From the NCBI RefSeq assembly GCF_017356035.1, contig NZ_JAFIQX010000014.1:1-64000 (forward strand): DNA of 64,000 nt, given 5' to 3'. Positions 36,487 to 44,919 of this stretch are shown here, in pieces. The notes under the pieces were generated by a model. That model searched no databases, was not told the origin of the DNA, and saw only the letters and a list, made by a program, of their open reading frames with translations. The DNA is from Longitalea luteola. Lineage in GTDB: Bacteria; Bacteroidota; Bacteroidia; Chitinophagales; Chitinophagaceae. Position 1 is the first letter of the stretch. Each line of letters starts with the position of its first letter. The translations under genes were made by a program, and so were the position numbers.

Positions 36487-36510
36487 TGGCCGGTAGTAAG
36501 TAGCGAGCAG
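36483..36510. repeat. Heptamer tract CTAGTGG/CGAGCAG
   Basis: Four 7-bp units starting inside the last codons of the ccmD-like gene. Same family as 8209-8265. Confidence 0.75.
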
Positions 36511-36741
36511 GTTTGCTCGATTTTATCCTGACCACCTGACAATTTTTAACTTTGAAATGAACGCGGTGGAATGAAACGTTAGATGAATTGGTTTGAAGTT
36601 ATAGCGGTAGCGATTTTTTTTTGATTTTAATGAAGTAAATGGATTGGGTGGAGCGGTTGCGGTTGAAGTCTCACAAGCCACTAGCCATTTACCACTAGCT
36701 TGTCATATACTGCTCAATACATAAACAAAAACAGCTTAGTC
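36487..36741. other. Intergenic region before gdhA
   Basis: Two heptamer tracts in opposite sense (36483-36510 and 36675-36702) bracket about 165 bp. Inside it a TAACTTTG at 36547-36554 could be a -7 element for gdhA, with only a weak -33 match. Confidence 0.4.
36675..36702. repeat. Heptamer tract AAGCCAC/TAGCCAT
   Basis: Four 7-bp units, inverse in sense to 36483-36510. Confidence 0.7.
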
Positions 36742-38151
36742 ATGTCAGATTACAGTTTTTTTGGCGCGGTGGAAAAGAGCTTCGATAAAGCCGCGCAATT
36801 TACCGCCTGGGATCCCGGTATCCTGGAACAGATCAAACAGTGCAATGCCGTATACCGCATGCATTTCCCGGTTAAAATTGGCGATAAGATAGAAGTGATC
36901 AAAGCTTATCGCGTACAACACTCCCATCACAAACTGCCCTGTAAGGGTGGTATTCGTTTTGCCCTGTCAGTGAACCTCGATGAGGTAATGGCCCTTGCCG
37001 CCCTCATGACCTACAAATGCGCCATCGTGAATGTGCCGTTTGCCGGCGCCAAAGGAGGTATCACGATCGACCCTAAAAAATATACGCCGTATGAACTGGA
37101 AAAGATCACCCGGCGCTATACGTCAGAATTAATTAAAAAGAATTTCATTGGACCCGGCATCGACGTTCCCGCACCTGACTATGGTACCGGCGAACGGGAA
37201 ATGGCGTGGATCGTTGATACCTATACAAGCATGCGCCCCGGCGAAATAGATGCACTGGGTTGCGTAACCGGAAAACCGGTTACCCAGGGTGGTGTACGCG
37301 GCCGCCGCGAAGCAACCGGACTCGGCGTTTTCTTTGGACTGCGTGAAGTATGTTCCATGAAAGATGTGATGGATAAACTGGGATTACCGGTTGGCGTGGA
37401 AGGCAAACGGGTAGTTGTGCAGGGTTTGGGGAACGTAGGGTACCATACGGCCAAATTCTTTCAGGAACATGGCGCCAGGATCGTTGGCTTAAGCGAATAC
37501 GAAGGCGCTATCTACAACCTAGACGGGCTCGACATCGACAAAGTGGTTGAACACCGCAAAACAAAAGGTTCCATTCTGAATTTCCCCGGCAGCACCAATT
37601 TTACCAAAAATACCGATGCCCTGGAAATGGAATGCGATATCCTGATCCCTGCAGCACTGGAGAACGTGATCAATGGCCAGAATGCACCCAATATAAAAGC
37701 AAAGATCATTGGAGAAGCCGCCAACGGGCCACTCACGCCTGAAGCCGATGAGATCTTCGCCAAAAGGGGCATCCTGGTAGTACCGGATATGTACCTCAAT
37801 GCCGGCGGTGTAACCGTATCATATTTTGAATGGCTGAAGAACCTTAGCCATGTACGTTATGGCCGCATGGAAAAACGCTTTACAGAAAACCTGAACAGCC
37901 ATATACTTGGTCAAATTGAAGAGCTGACCGGCAAGAAAGTAAATGGAAAAGAAAAAGAGCTCATCATGCATGGCCCTGAAGAGGTAGATCTGGTACGCAG
38001 TGGTTTGGAAGAGACCATGATCACCGCCACCCGCGAGATCATGGAAGTGTGGAAAAGCAATCCGCAGATCCCTGATATGCGTACAGCCGCCTACGTGGTA
38101 GCCATCAATAAAGTAGGTACCAGCTATGCCGAGCTGGGCATATTCCCATAG
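36742..38151 (+). CDS. gdhA: Glu/Leu/Phe/Val-type dehydrogenase (glutamate dehydrogenase)
   Basis: 469 residues from ATG 36742; the frame is open 14 codons upstream but those come from the repeat tract. Interconverts glutamate and 2-oxoglutarate plus ammonia. Substrate-domain motifs [25 protein letters not shown] (catalytic Lys) and PAPDYGTG are present, and the NAD(P) domain has [15 protein letters not shown]. Length and the NNP-like [12 protein letters not shown] segment fit glutamate rather than leucine dehydrogenase. It ends in a good terminator. Confidence 0.9.
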   Translation: MSDYSFFGAVEKSFDKAAQFTAWDPGILEQIKQCNAVYRMHFPVKIGDKIEVIKAYRVQHSHHKLPCKGGIRFALSVNLDEVMALAALMTYKCAIVNVPFAGAKGGITIDPKKYTPYELEKITRRYTSELIKKNFIGPGIDVPAPDYGTGEREMAWIVDTYTSMRPGEIDALGCVTGKPVTQGGVRGRREATGLGVFFGLREVCSMKDVMDKLGLPVGVEGKRVVVQGLGNVGYHTAKFFQEHGARIVGLSEYEGAIYNLDGLDIDKVVEHRKTKGSILNFPGSTNFTKNTDALEMECDILIPAALENVINGQNAPNIKAKIIGEAANGPLTPEADEIFAKRGILVVPDMYLNAGGVTVSYFEWLKNLSHVRYGRMEKRFTENLNSHILGQIEELTGKKVNGKEKELIMHGPEEVDLVRSGLEETMITATREIMEVWKSNPQIPDMRTAAYVVAINKVGTSYAELGIFP

Positions 38152-38176
38152 GCTTGATAAAGAACTATATATTTAT

Positions 38177-38211
38177 ATCCCATCTGGTAATACCAGGTGG
38201 GATGTTTTATT
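38177..38211. terminator. Terminator between gdhA and the DUF2339 gene
   Basis: ATCCCATCTGG (38177-38187) pairs with CCAGGTGGGAT (38193-38203) apart from one wobble, then GTTTTATTT. It can serve both convergent genes. Confidence 0.8.
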
Positions 38212-38267
38212 TAAGACCGCTCGTATCGTTACACTTTGATTAAATCCATATTTTTCAGACACCGCAC

Positions 38268-40610
38268 CTATTCTGCCTTCCGTTTTTCGTCGACCGCAGC
38301 TTCACCAAATAATACATCCTTATACTTATTATACAGGAACGACACTACCAACAATAGCACACCCAACGAAATAAAGGATAATGTTTTGGTTATGGTGCCC
38401 GAACCGGCCAGGTCGTACACGAACAACTTGATCAACGTAACGAGGAACAGACCGATGGCCGCCAGGCGCAGGTGTTTTTGCTTTTTTTGAATGCCCACTA
38501 CGACCAGCATCATGGCATATAGCCCCCACACGATGCTCAGGCCTAATTTATATTGATTACCGGAACCCGAAACAGCTGTCCAGCATAAATATTCAGCACT
38601 AAGAAAAGCCAGGCACACACCATGCACGAGCAGCGGCCAGCCCTTTTGCACCCATGGTTCGGTGACGAATGCTTTAATGGTTCGGGAGCCGGTGTACAAT
38701 GTAAAAGCAGTAATGCCAATGACAACATACCTGATCGCAAATTCGAGCGCACCAAAATAAGTGCCTCCATTTTTAAACCAGGTGTTTGTCAACCCATTTA
38801 AAACACCCAGCGCCTGCGTCACTAACAGGAACATCATCAACCCAATGGCGGCCAGTGCAAAAGTCGCCAGCATTTTACTGCGAAACCATCGCTGGTTAAT
38901 TAACGTACAAACCGTGGTGAATACCATCGAATACAACAACAATACGACAAAGCCGAATGCCGGGATGCCGGTATCGTCCAATACATAAAATGGTTCATAG
39001 GGCGATGCCGTACTGTTCAGCTGCCTGAAATAACCGTTTATCTCGAGATGAAAAATGAAATAACAGGTGATCAATAACAGGGCGGGTAACACATAATTAT
39101 AAAATACGAGATAAATACTGCCTGTCTCCAGGGCCGTTTGATATTTCTTATTTCTGTTATAATAAACAATAATACCCTGGGCAACAGCCACCAGCAAACC
39201 CGTTGCAAACACAATATTTATAAACGAATGAACAGCCAGTTTATCAGGGAAGGTAAAGCGCGCTGCATGATTGAACCAATCGTGCACCAGGCTTAAAAAG
39301 CTCAGCGCAGCCAGCCCTACCCCCAGCCTTTCATAAGCCGGCGCCTGGCGGGTGCGGCCGATCACAAATACCAATACCGCTTCGGCTGTCCATAACAGGG
39401 TAACCCAGTTACCATCCAGCTGCACTGGCACGGCAATGGTACAAAATACGATCACCAATCCCAGGATCAGGTAATACAGCGACCGGTCGGCCAGTTGTAA
39501 CCGCCGGATCAGCTGGCTTACACCCAGATGAATACCCGCATTCAACAGTGTAAAAAGGCCCGCATAATTTGCAGCGGACTCCTGTTTCATCAGCGCATAA
39601 CCAAAACCATAGAAGATAAAGGCATTGCCTAACAGGATCAAAACATCGTGTAACCCGTACTGCTCTCTTTTAATGATCTTGTAACCCAGGAATGTAGCAT
39701 AAAACAGCAGGAAGTAAATGCCCAGGTAGCTCCAGGCGACAACTTTATGCTGACTGTACTCAAAGCTGAAAATGAACCAGCTGATATAAATGATCCAGGT
39801 AAGTGCGAAAGCTGCATAAAACAGGGACTTCCAGTACTTGCGTAATGACACGATCAGGATGCCGCTATTTATAACCGCGATGTACGCAAAGAAGACGGCA
39901 TAGCGGCCGGAGTTATCGCTCAATAAAAATGGAATGGCGTACGCACCTATTTGCGCCAGATGCGCGATGATGACGCGATTGTACATAAATGCCGCATATA
40001 CCGTACCGGCGGTAAACACCAGCATCAGTGCAAAAGCACCGGTCTGCGGCATCAGCTGGTAAAAGCTATATGCTGTATATGTGATAAAATATAACACGGC
40101 CAGTCCACCGCCCATCAGTACACTGCTATAAGCCTCATATTTTTTCTTCAGCCATACAGCTACGCCTATCAGGGCCGCTCCGCACAAATACCCCGCGATC
40201 ACTCTCAACAGCGGGCTCACCATATCATGATCGATGGCGTATTTGGCGCCGATGAAAATACCTATAATGGTCACCAGTATGCCCACCTTGCTGGCAACAT
40301 TCTTTCCAATAAATTCTTCAAACGAGGAGGTAGAACGGGGCGATCTTGTAATGGCAACCTTTCTTTGCGGCGGTGTCGGCGGTTTGGGGGCAGACGGGCG
40401 AGGCGCTTCAATTACTTCTTTTACCTCGATGGTTGTTACTTCAGATTGCTGTTCCGGTTCTACCGGCGAAGTATAGTTTATCGACAGTTTTAAAGCCTGC
40501 AGTTCCTCGATCAATTCAACCAGCTGGGTGCTGATGGCTGTATGCTGATGCGATAATTCCTGAATACGGCGGGTCAGCGCTTCAATTTTCTCATGGATAG
40601 CTTTATCCAT
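38268..40610 (-). CDS. DUF2339 polytopic membrane protein
   Basis: 780 residues. An N-terminal coiled coil (about 1-50; EKIEALTRRIQELSHQHTAI) and a Pro-rich linker precede more than 20 hydrophobic segments. The opening FEEFIGKNVASKVGILVTIIGIFIGAKYAIDHDMVSP is the mark of DUF2339 proteins, whose function is unknown. The interior aromatic and polar residues recur as in that family. No partner genes are evident. Convergent with gdhA. Confidence 0.85.
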   Translation of the reverse strand: MDKAIHEKIEALTRRIQELSHQHTAISTQLVELIEELQALKLSINYTSPVEPEQQSEVTTIEVKEVIEAPRPSAPKPPTPPQRKVAITRSPRSTSSFEEFIGKNVASKVGILVTIIGIFIGAKYAIDHDMVSPLLRVIAGYLCGAALIGVAVWLKKKYEAYSSVLMGGGLAVLYFITYTAYSFYQLMPQTGAFALMLVFTAGTVYAAFMYNRVIIAHLAQIGAYAIPFLLSDNSGRYAVFFAYIAVINSGILIVSLRKYWKSLFYAAFALTWIIYISWFIFSFEYSQHKVVAWSYLGIYFLLFYATFLGYKIIKREQYGLHDVLILLGNAFIFYGFGYALMKQESAANYAGLFTLLNAGIHLGVSQLIRRLQLADRSLYYLILGLVIVFCTIAVPVQLDGNWVTLLWTAEAVLVFVIGRTRQAPAYERLGVGLAALSFLSLVHDWFNHAARFTFPDKLAVHSFINIVFATGLLVAVAQGIIVYYNRNKKYQTALETGSIYLVFYNYVLPALLLITCYFIFHLEINGYFRQLNSTASPYEPFYVLDDTGIPAFGFVVLLLYSMVFTTVCTLINQRWFRSKMLATFALAAIGLMMFLLVTQALGVLNGLTNTWFKNGGTYFGALEFAIRYVVIGITAFTLYTGSRTIKAFVTEPWVQKGWPLLVHGVCLAFLSAEYLCWTAVSGSGNQYKLGLSIVWGLYAMMLVVVGIQKKQKHLRLAAIGLFLVTLIKLFVYDLAGSGTITKTLSFISLGVLLLVVSFLYNKYKDVLFGEAAVDEKRKAE

Positions 40611-40661
40611 AAACGGTTTGTTGGTTGCGCTAAAGAACGCATAAAAACCGTTAATAACAAC

Positions 40662-41102
40662 TTAAATTCCAAACTCAGGCAGGGATTCAAGTAATTGCAG
40701 CTGATTATTTTTCCTAATATATCCAAAACAGACCGACCCATTGGTGATCACCAGGTAAGGAACGGGTACAGCCATGTTATATCGTAATACCTGTTGCAAT
40801 ACATCATCGCTCAGGGGCACTTCCATACCCTTACATTCAACCATGAGCCAGGGTTGATGCTGCTTATCGTATATCAGGATATCGAAACGCTTTTTTAATT
40901 CGCCCAGCCTGATCTCTTTTTCAACGGCTGTCAAGGCAGCCGGATATTTCATTACCTGTAACAAATATTGCAGAAAATTCTGCCGGACCCACTCTTCAGA
41001 AGTCAACCGCAGCCACTGCCGGCGGCATTCATCAAAAATAAATTCTTTCTCTTCTTCTTTTTTCAGGCGGAATGGGAAAGAAGGATACTCAATCCTGATC
41101 AT
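40662..41102 (-). CDS. HsdR N-terminal-like PD-(D/E)XK nuclease-fold protein
   Basis: 146 residues. The core RFDILIYDKQHQPWLMVECKG gives the D...ExK signature of the PD-(D/E)XK nuclease fold (D in FDIL, E-C-K in VECKG), with an upstream Glu in EKEIRLGELKK. It matches the HSDR_N_2 type of domain found alone in Bacteroidota. No methyltransferase, specificity subunit or helicase is adjacent, so it is not a type I restriction system. It stands 50 bp from the DUF2339 gene in the same direction. A nuclease role is inferred from the fold. Confidence 0.8.
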   Translation of the reverse strand: MIRIEYPSFPFRLKKEEEKEFIFDECRRQWLRLTSEEWVRQNFLQYLLQVMKYPAALTAVEKEIRLGELKKRFDILIYDKQHQPWLMVECKGMEVPLSDDVLQQVLRYNMAVPVPYLVITNGSVCFGYIRKNNQLQLLESLPEFGI

Positions 41103-41281
41103 GGCATCAAAACTACAATTTGTTGCTTATAAGGCACTCCAATAAACTACCGGCTTTACTGTTTGTTATTACTAAAAAACAGGGCGTTTTGCCCAAAATA
41201 AACGAAATTTATTGATGAACATAAACCTTTCGCAATCCAACGGCCTGGTGCTTCCCTAGCTTGGATAAATTAAATTATCAG

Positions 41282-42052
41282 ATGAAAACAAAAGAAGAAA
41301 TAGTTAAGAACTGGCTGCCCCGCTATACCGGCGAAACCCTGGATAATTTTGGCGAATACATCCTGCTTACCAACTTCAGCAATTATGTAAAGATGTTTGC
41401 CGAATGGAATAACGTTCCCATTACCGGCGTTGACCGTCCCATGCAATGCGCTACCGCAGAAAATATCACCATTATTAATTTCGGGATGGGTAGTCCCACA
41501 GCTGCTACGGTGATGGACCTGTTAACCGCTATTGAACCGAAGGCAACGCTGTTCCTGGGTAAATGCGGCGGCCTGAAAAAACGCAACAATATCGGCGATC
41601 TTATTTTACCGATCGCAGCCATCCGTGGCGAAGGTACTTCCAACGATTATTTTCCGCCAGAAGTGCCTGCCCTGCCGGCATTCGCCCTGCAAAAGGCGGT
41701 ATCTACCACGATCCGCGATTATGGCATCGACTACTGGACCGGCACCGTATATTCCACCAACCGCCGCGTTTGGGAGCATGACGAACATTTCAAGGAATAC
41801 CTGCAAAAGATCCGTGCTTATGCCATTGATATGGAAACAGCCACTATCTTTTCAGTGGGCTTCTATAATAAAATTCCAACCGGCGCGCTGCTGCTGGTAA
41901 GCGATCAACCCATGGTGCCCGAAGGCGTAAAAACCGAAGAAAGCGACAAAAAGGTCACCGCCAATTTTGTGGAACGGCATGTGCGTATTGGCATCGATTC
42001 GCTGAAACAACTGATCAATGATGGACTAACGGTGCGACATCTTAAGTTTTGA
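41282..42052 (+). CDS. amn: AMP nucleosidase
   Basis: 256 residues from ATG 41282 (a TTG seven codons upstream is also open). Hydrolyses AMP to adenine and ribose 5-phosphate. It belongs to the short Bacteroidota AMP nucleosidases of the PNP/UDP phosphorylase fold: MGSPTAATVMDLL, LFLGKCGGLKK, the substrate segment AIDMETATIFSVGF with catalytic Glu, and LLLVSDQPM. The TGA stop is followed at once by a heptamer tract. Confidence 0.9.
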   Translation: MKTKEEIVKNWLPRYTGETLDNFGEYILLTNFSNYVKMFAEWNNVPITGVDRPMQCATAENITIINFGMGSPTAATVMDLLTAIEPKATLFLGKCGGLKKRNNIGDLILPIAAIRGEGTSNDYFPPEVPALPAFALQKAVSTTIRDYGIDYWTGTVYSTNRRVWEHDEHFKEYLQKIRAYAIDMETATIFSVGFYNKIPTGALLLVSDQPMVPEGVKTEESDKKVTANFVERHVRIGIDSLKQLINDGLTVRHLKF

Positions 42053-42111
42053 GTTTGTGGTTGGTGGTTTGTGGTTTGTGGTTCAATAACTCAATAACTT
42101 AATAACTTAAG
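42053..42111. repeat. Heptamer tract GTTTGTG then octamers AACTTAAT
   Basis: Five 7-bp units (GTTTGTG/GTTGGTG, last GTTCAAT) begin on the base after the amn stop, then three 8-bp units AACTCAAT/AACTTAAT. It shows a direct switch between a 7-bp and an 8-bp family. Confidence 0.85.
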
Positions 42112-42119
42112 ACTTTGAA

Positions 42120-43844
42120 CTAAGGAACTCTATATACAGGATACCTCAGATAATCCGGTTCGAAGTAGGGAGAGTTCCTGTACACAAAATCGAGTTGCGC
42201 CGAGGCGCTTCGGGCAAAAGCGGTATCGCTTGCCCGTTTTATTTCCAGCTGCTTTTTAAGTTCCGGATGTTCGTTGAGGTATAAGGCAGCAATATCTTCA
42301 AATGCATACGCACTGTACCCTTCTTTCCTGCCCAGGATGGCATCAAAATAATTCCAGGCAAAATAAGAATCATCGGCCTGCGGTTCCAGCACCGTCACCA
42401 GGAACCGGTTCGCCTCCTGGTTCAATGGAATATAATAATCTCCCTTCCTGAATTGCATGGCCTGCTTCTTTTTACTCACCACAACATCCGTATTCAGGTG
42501 ATGCATTTCATACTGCCGGGGAAGGGTCTTGTAATCTTCAATACGATATACCTCCACTTCTATACTTGTATCTTTTGACAAAGGTGTCATTTGCACCTTA
42601 TTGATCTTCAGCAGATCGATCACCTTCCACCAGCCTTGCGGCACAATGTAGGCATTGGGCTTTTCAATGGTAGTTCTGGCTGTATAAAAATTGTAATAGG
42701 GCAATTGCTTTTCATACGGTTTGGTTCTGTCATAATACAGCCGCGGCCAACCAGACACTTCGCTGTTCTTATAACCGGCCTCATACCCTTTAAATAAGAC
42801 CTGCTCCCGGCGGGTAGTATCCAGTTTCCAGCTCACCGGGAAACTGTTTGCCGTACGATCCTTTTCTCTCGCCTGCAGCCGCAACTGTTTTATTGCAGCA
42901 CTGTTCGCAGCCGTAAACTCAATGAACGATTGCATCAGCGCGTAAGTGGCTTTTACCCTTTGCTCATAAGGTTTCAGCATATGCGTTTCGGGCACAAAAG
43001 CAAAACTGTGCCATAAGGTGGCATAACCACTGCTGTAACGCGGGCCATCGAAGTAAGCGGTTAAACCAGCATCCGGCGTCTTACCGGCAAAATCAACATA
43101 GGGCACCAGGTCATAACCCTTTCCCTTCATCAATTGGTACAGACCCGGTTCAAACCGGGTATGTAAATATTCGCCCATTTCGCCGCCCATTTTTGAATGC
43201 TGGGTGGCCAGCAGCGTCATCACGTGCTGATAGTCGGCCCCGTTGCTCACATGGTTATCGATAAACACATCGGGATCGCACAGGTGAAAAATGGCAGCAA
43301 AGGAGCGGGCTTCCCTGGAATCACATTTGATAAAGTCGCGGTTAAGATCGAGGTTTTGCGAATTACCGCGGGAGCCAAAGGCGGCCGGCCCGTTTTGATC
43401 GACGCGGTACCAGGGGCTGCGGTTCAAACAGCCGCCAATATTGTACACCGGGATGATGGCCAGCACCACATTGGCGGGCAGCTTTACTTTGTTGGCGGCA
43501 ATATCCCGAACCAGCAGCATGCTGGCGTCAATGCCATCCGGTTCGCCGGGGTGAATGCCGTTATTAATAAGAATGATCCGTTTATTTTTCCGGCGCAGGC
43601 TGCCCATGTCGAAATCACCGTCGGTTGACACCACTACCAGGTGCAGCGGAAAACCGGCATCTGTAGGCCCCATCGTAAGCATTTTTACGGAAGCCGAGCG
43701 GCTGTCCATCATTTTCCACCAGCTGATGATCTCGTGGTAAGTGGGCGTTTCTTTGCCCTGCGATTGTTCGAATTTGGTGAGTATCGACTGGCTGAAGAGA
43801 AAAACGGGTAAACCAAGTAGCAGGAATACAGGTAATATTCTCAT
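42120..43844 (-). CDS. M14-family zinc carboxypeptidase-like secreted protein
   Basis: 574 residues from ATG 43844, where a signal peptide begins (MRILPVFLLLGLPVFLFSQ). The frame extends 27 codons upstream, but that part is translated GAGATTTT repeat. Zinc motif H98xxE101 lies in NNGIHPGEPDG; a third ligand may be the His in FIDNHVSNGADY, and the catalytic Glu may lie in FVPETHML. It is a periplasmic or secreted carboxypeptidase-like enzyme, preferring peptides or peptidoglycan peptides (unknown). No T9SS tail is visible. Confidence 0.85.
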   Translation of the reverse strand: MRILPVFLLLGLPVFLFSQSILTKFEQSQGKETPTYHEIISWWKMMDSRSASVKMLTMGPTDAGFPLHLVVVSTDGDFDMGSLRRKNKRIILINNGIHPGEPDGIDASMLLVRDIAANKVKLPANVVLAIIPVYNIGGCLNRSPWYRVDQNGPAAFGSRGNSQNLDLNRDFIKCDSREARSFAAIFHLCDPDVFIDNHVSNGADYQHVMTLLATQHSKMGGEMGEYLHTRFEPGLYQLMKGKGYDLVPYVDFAGKTPDAGLTAYFDGPRYSSGYATLWHSFAFVPETHMLKPYEQRVKATYALMQSFIEFTAANSAAIKQLRLQAREKDRTANSFPVSWKLDTTRREQVLFKGYEAGYKNSEVSGWPRLYYDRTKPYEKQLPYYNFYTARTTIEKPNAYIVPQGWWKVIDLLKINKVQMTPLSKDTSIEVEVYRIEDYKTLPRQYEMHHLNTDVVVSKKKQAMQFRKGDYYIPLNQEANRFLVTVLEPQADDSYFAWNYFDAILGRKEGYSAYAFEDIAALYLNEHPELKKQLEIKRASDTAFARSASAQLDFVYRNSPYFEPDYLRYPVYRVP

Positions 43845-43861
43845 AGTGTGACTGTTGGGGG

Positions 43862-44035
43862 CTGATTTTTGATTTCTGATTTCGGGATTTTGAGATTTCG
43901 AGATTTTCCTGTCTGCAACATGCACTAAAGACCGGGCACCTCTCCGACCTCAGACTTCCGATCTCTGACTTCTGATTTCTGATTTCGAGATTTTGAGATT
44001 TCGAGATTTTGAGATTTCGAGATTTCCCATGTGCA
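43862..44035. repeat. GAGATTTT octamer tracts upstream of the M14 gene
   Basis: 8-bp units at 43862-43909 and again at 43986-44033 (CGAGATTT/TGAGATTT). Between them lie heptamers CCGACCT/CTGACTT (43944-43985), so the two families abut in phase. Confidence 0.85.
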
Positions 44036-44045
44036 ACATTCCTCT

Positions 44046-44150
44046 CCAACTTCCGACCTCGGACTTCCGACCTCTGACTTACGACTTCTGACCTCGGATT
44101 TCCGACCTCCGACTTCCGACCTCGGACCTCCGACCTCGGACTTCCGACCT
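44046..44150. repeat. Heptamer array CCGACCT/CGGACTT, fifteen units
   Basis: Fifteen uninterrupted 7-bp units; GAC at positions 3-5 (once GAT, once AAC) is nearly constant while positions 1-2 and 6 vary. It is the longest perfect-phase array in the window, and its inverse word GTCAGAA recurs in the sucB linker. Confidence 0.92.
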
Positions 44151-44171
44151 CGACCTCCGGAAATAAAAAAA

Positions 44172-44191
44172 CCTCCCGCGCGAACGGGAGG
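44172..44191 (-). terminator. rpsT terminator
   Basis: CCTCCCG (44172-44178) pairs with CGGGAGG (44185-44191); on the minus strand it is followed by TTTTTTTATTT. Confidence 0.88.
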
Positions 44192-44273
44192 AAAAAACAA
44201 AAAAAATAATATTATTCGAGATAACTGGAATTCGCCATACCGCCTCTATGCAGAGACATGAAAGCCAACTACC

Positions 44274-44531
44274 TTATTTCGCAAGGGTATTGATCTTTTT
44301 AGCCAGCTTGCTTTTCAGGTTAGCGGCTTTATTCTTATGGATAATACCTCTTTTAGCTAATTTATCGATCATAGAAGCTACTTCAGGGAATTCTTTGGTA
44401 GCCTCGGTGCCAGTCTTGATTGCTTTCAGATCACGGATGGCATTACGGGTAGTTTTACCGTAATACTTGTTTCTTTCACGTCTTTTAGCAGCTTGACGCA
44501 CGTCTTTTTTGGTAGCTTTATGATTTGCCAT
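44274..44531 (-). CDS. rpsT: 30S ribosomal protein S20
   Basis: 85 residues from ATG 44531 (MANHKATKKDVRQAAKRRERN). The frame is open 17 codons upstream but the family start and the promoter rule this out. Highly basic helical protein binding 16S rRNA. The sequence KGIIHKNKAANLKSKLAKK is typical. Monocistronic, with its own promoter and terminator. Confidence 0.96.
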   Translation of the reverse strand: MANHKATKKDVRQAAKRRERNKYYGKTTRNAIRDLKAIKTGTEATKEFPEVASMIDKLAKRGIIHKNKAANLKSKLAKKINTLAK

Positions 44532-44570
44532 TTCGTTCCAAAGTTTAGTTCCGAATAATTTTCGGGGATG

Positions 44571-44601
44571 CAAAGGTAACAATTTGCACCATAAAAAGAA
44601 A
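44571..44601 (-). promoter_or_regulatory. rpsT promoter
   Basis: TACCTTTG (44578-44571 on the minus strand) followed by CATCCCC, the same -7 box as the three leftward promoters at the left edge. The -33 box is TTTC, one base off. Confidence 0.6.
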
Positions 44602-44919
44602 AATAAAACGGTAAAAATCTTGACTGCCTATCATTTTTCGTGAAACACAGCCGGTTAGCTTAAACAAGCCGGCAGTTGCAATGCGCAGTTTGTTGCTGCC
44701 AACTGCCAATGGCCAACCGAGCAGTGGCAAGGTTGTAAATTTTCAGGAACTTTCCAAGGCAAAACATCCGCCCCTTGCAGGTTTTAGCGGCCTACCACCT
44801 TTTATAGCGTCAAAAAACACAAATTCAGATAATTTGGCTTCCGTTCCTACCTTTTTTGACCGATATTTGTACCCCGATTTTAAATAACTCAATACACTTT
44901 AAGTTTCAATTGCATCCTC
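44602..44919. other. Divergent intergenic region rpsT-sucA
   Basis: About 320 bp without a gene or repeat tract. Short direct matches to GGCAAC words are not organised. A poor -7 candidate GATATTTG (44862-44869) may serve sucA. Confidence 0.4.

Noticed and set aside
40662-41102. Type I restriction system
   Set aside because: Only a lone HsdR N-terminal-like nuclease domain is present, with no hsdM, hsdS or helicase part.
43845-43925. 27-codon N-terminal extension of the M14 gene ending at 42120
   Set aside because: The extension is repeat-derived, and a clean signal peptide starts at ATG 43844.
44046-44150. Possible CRISPR array
   Set aside because: The repeats are contiguous 7-bp words with no 30-40 bp unique spacers and no cas genes.
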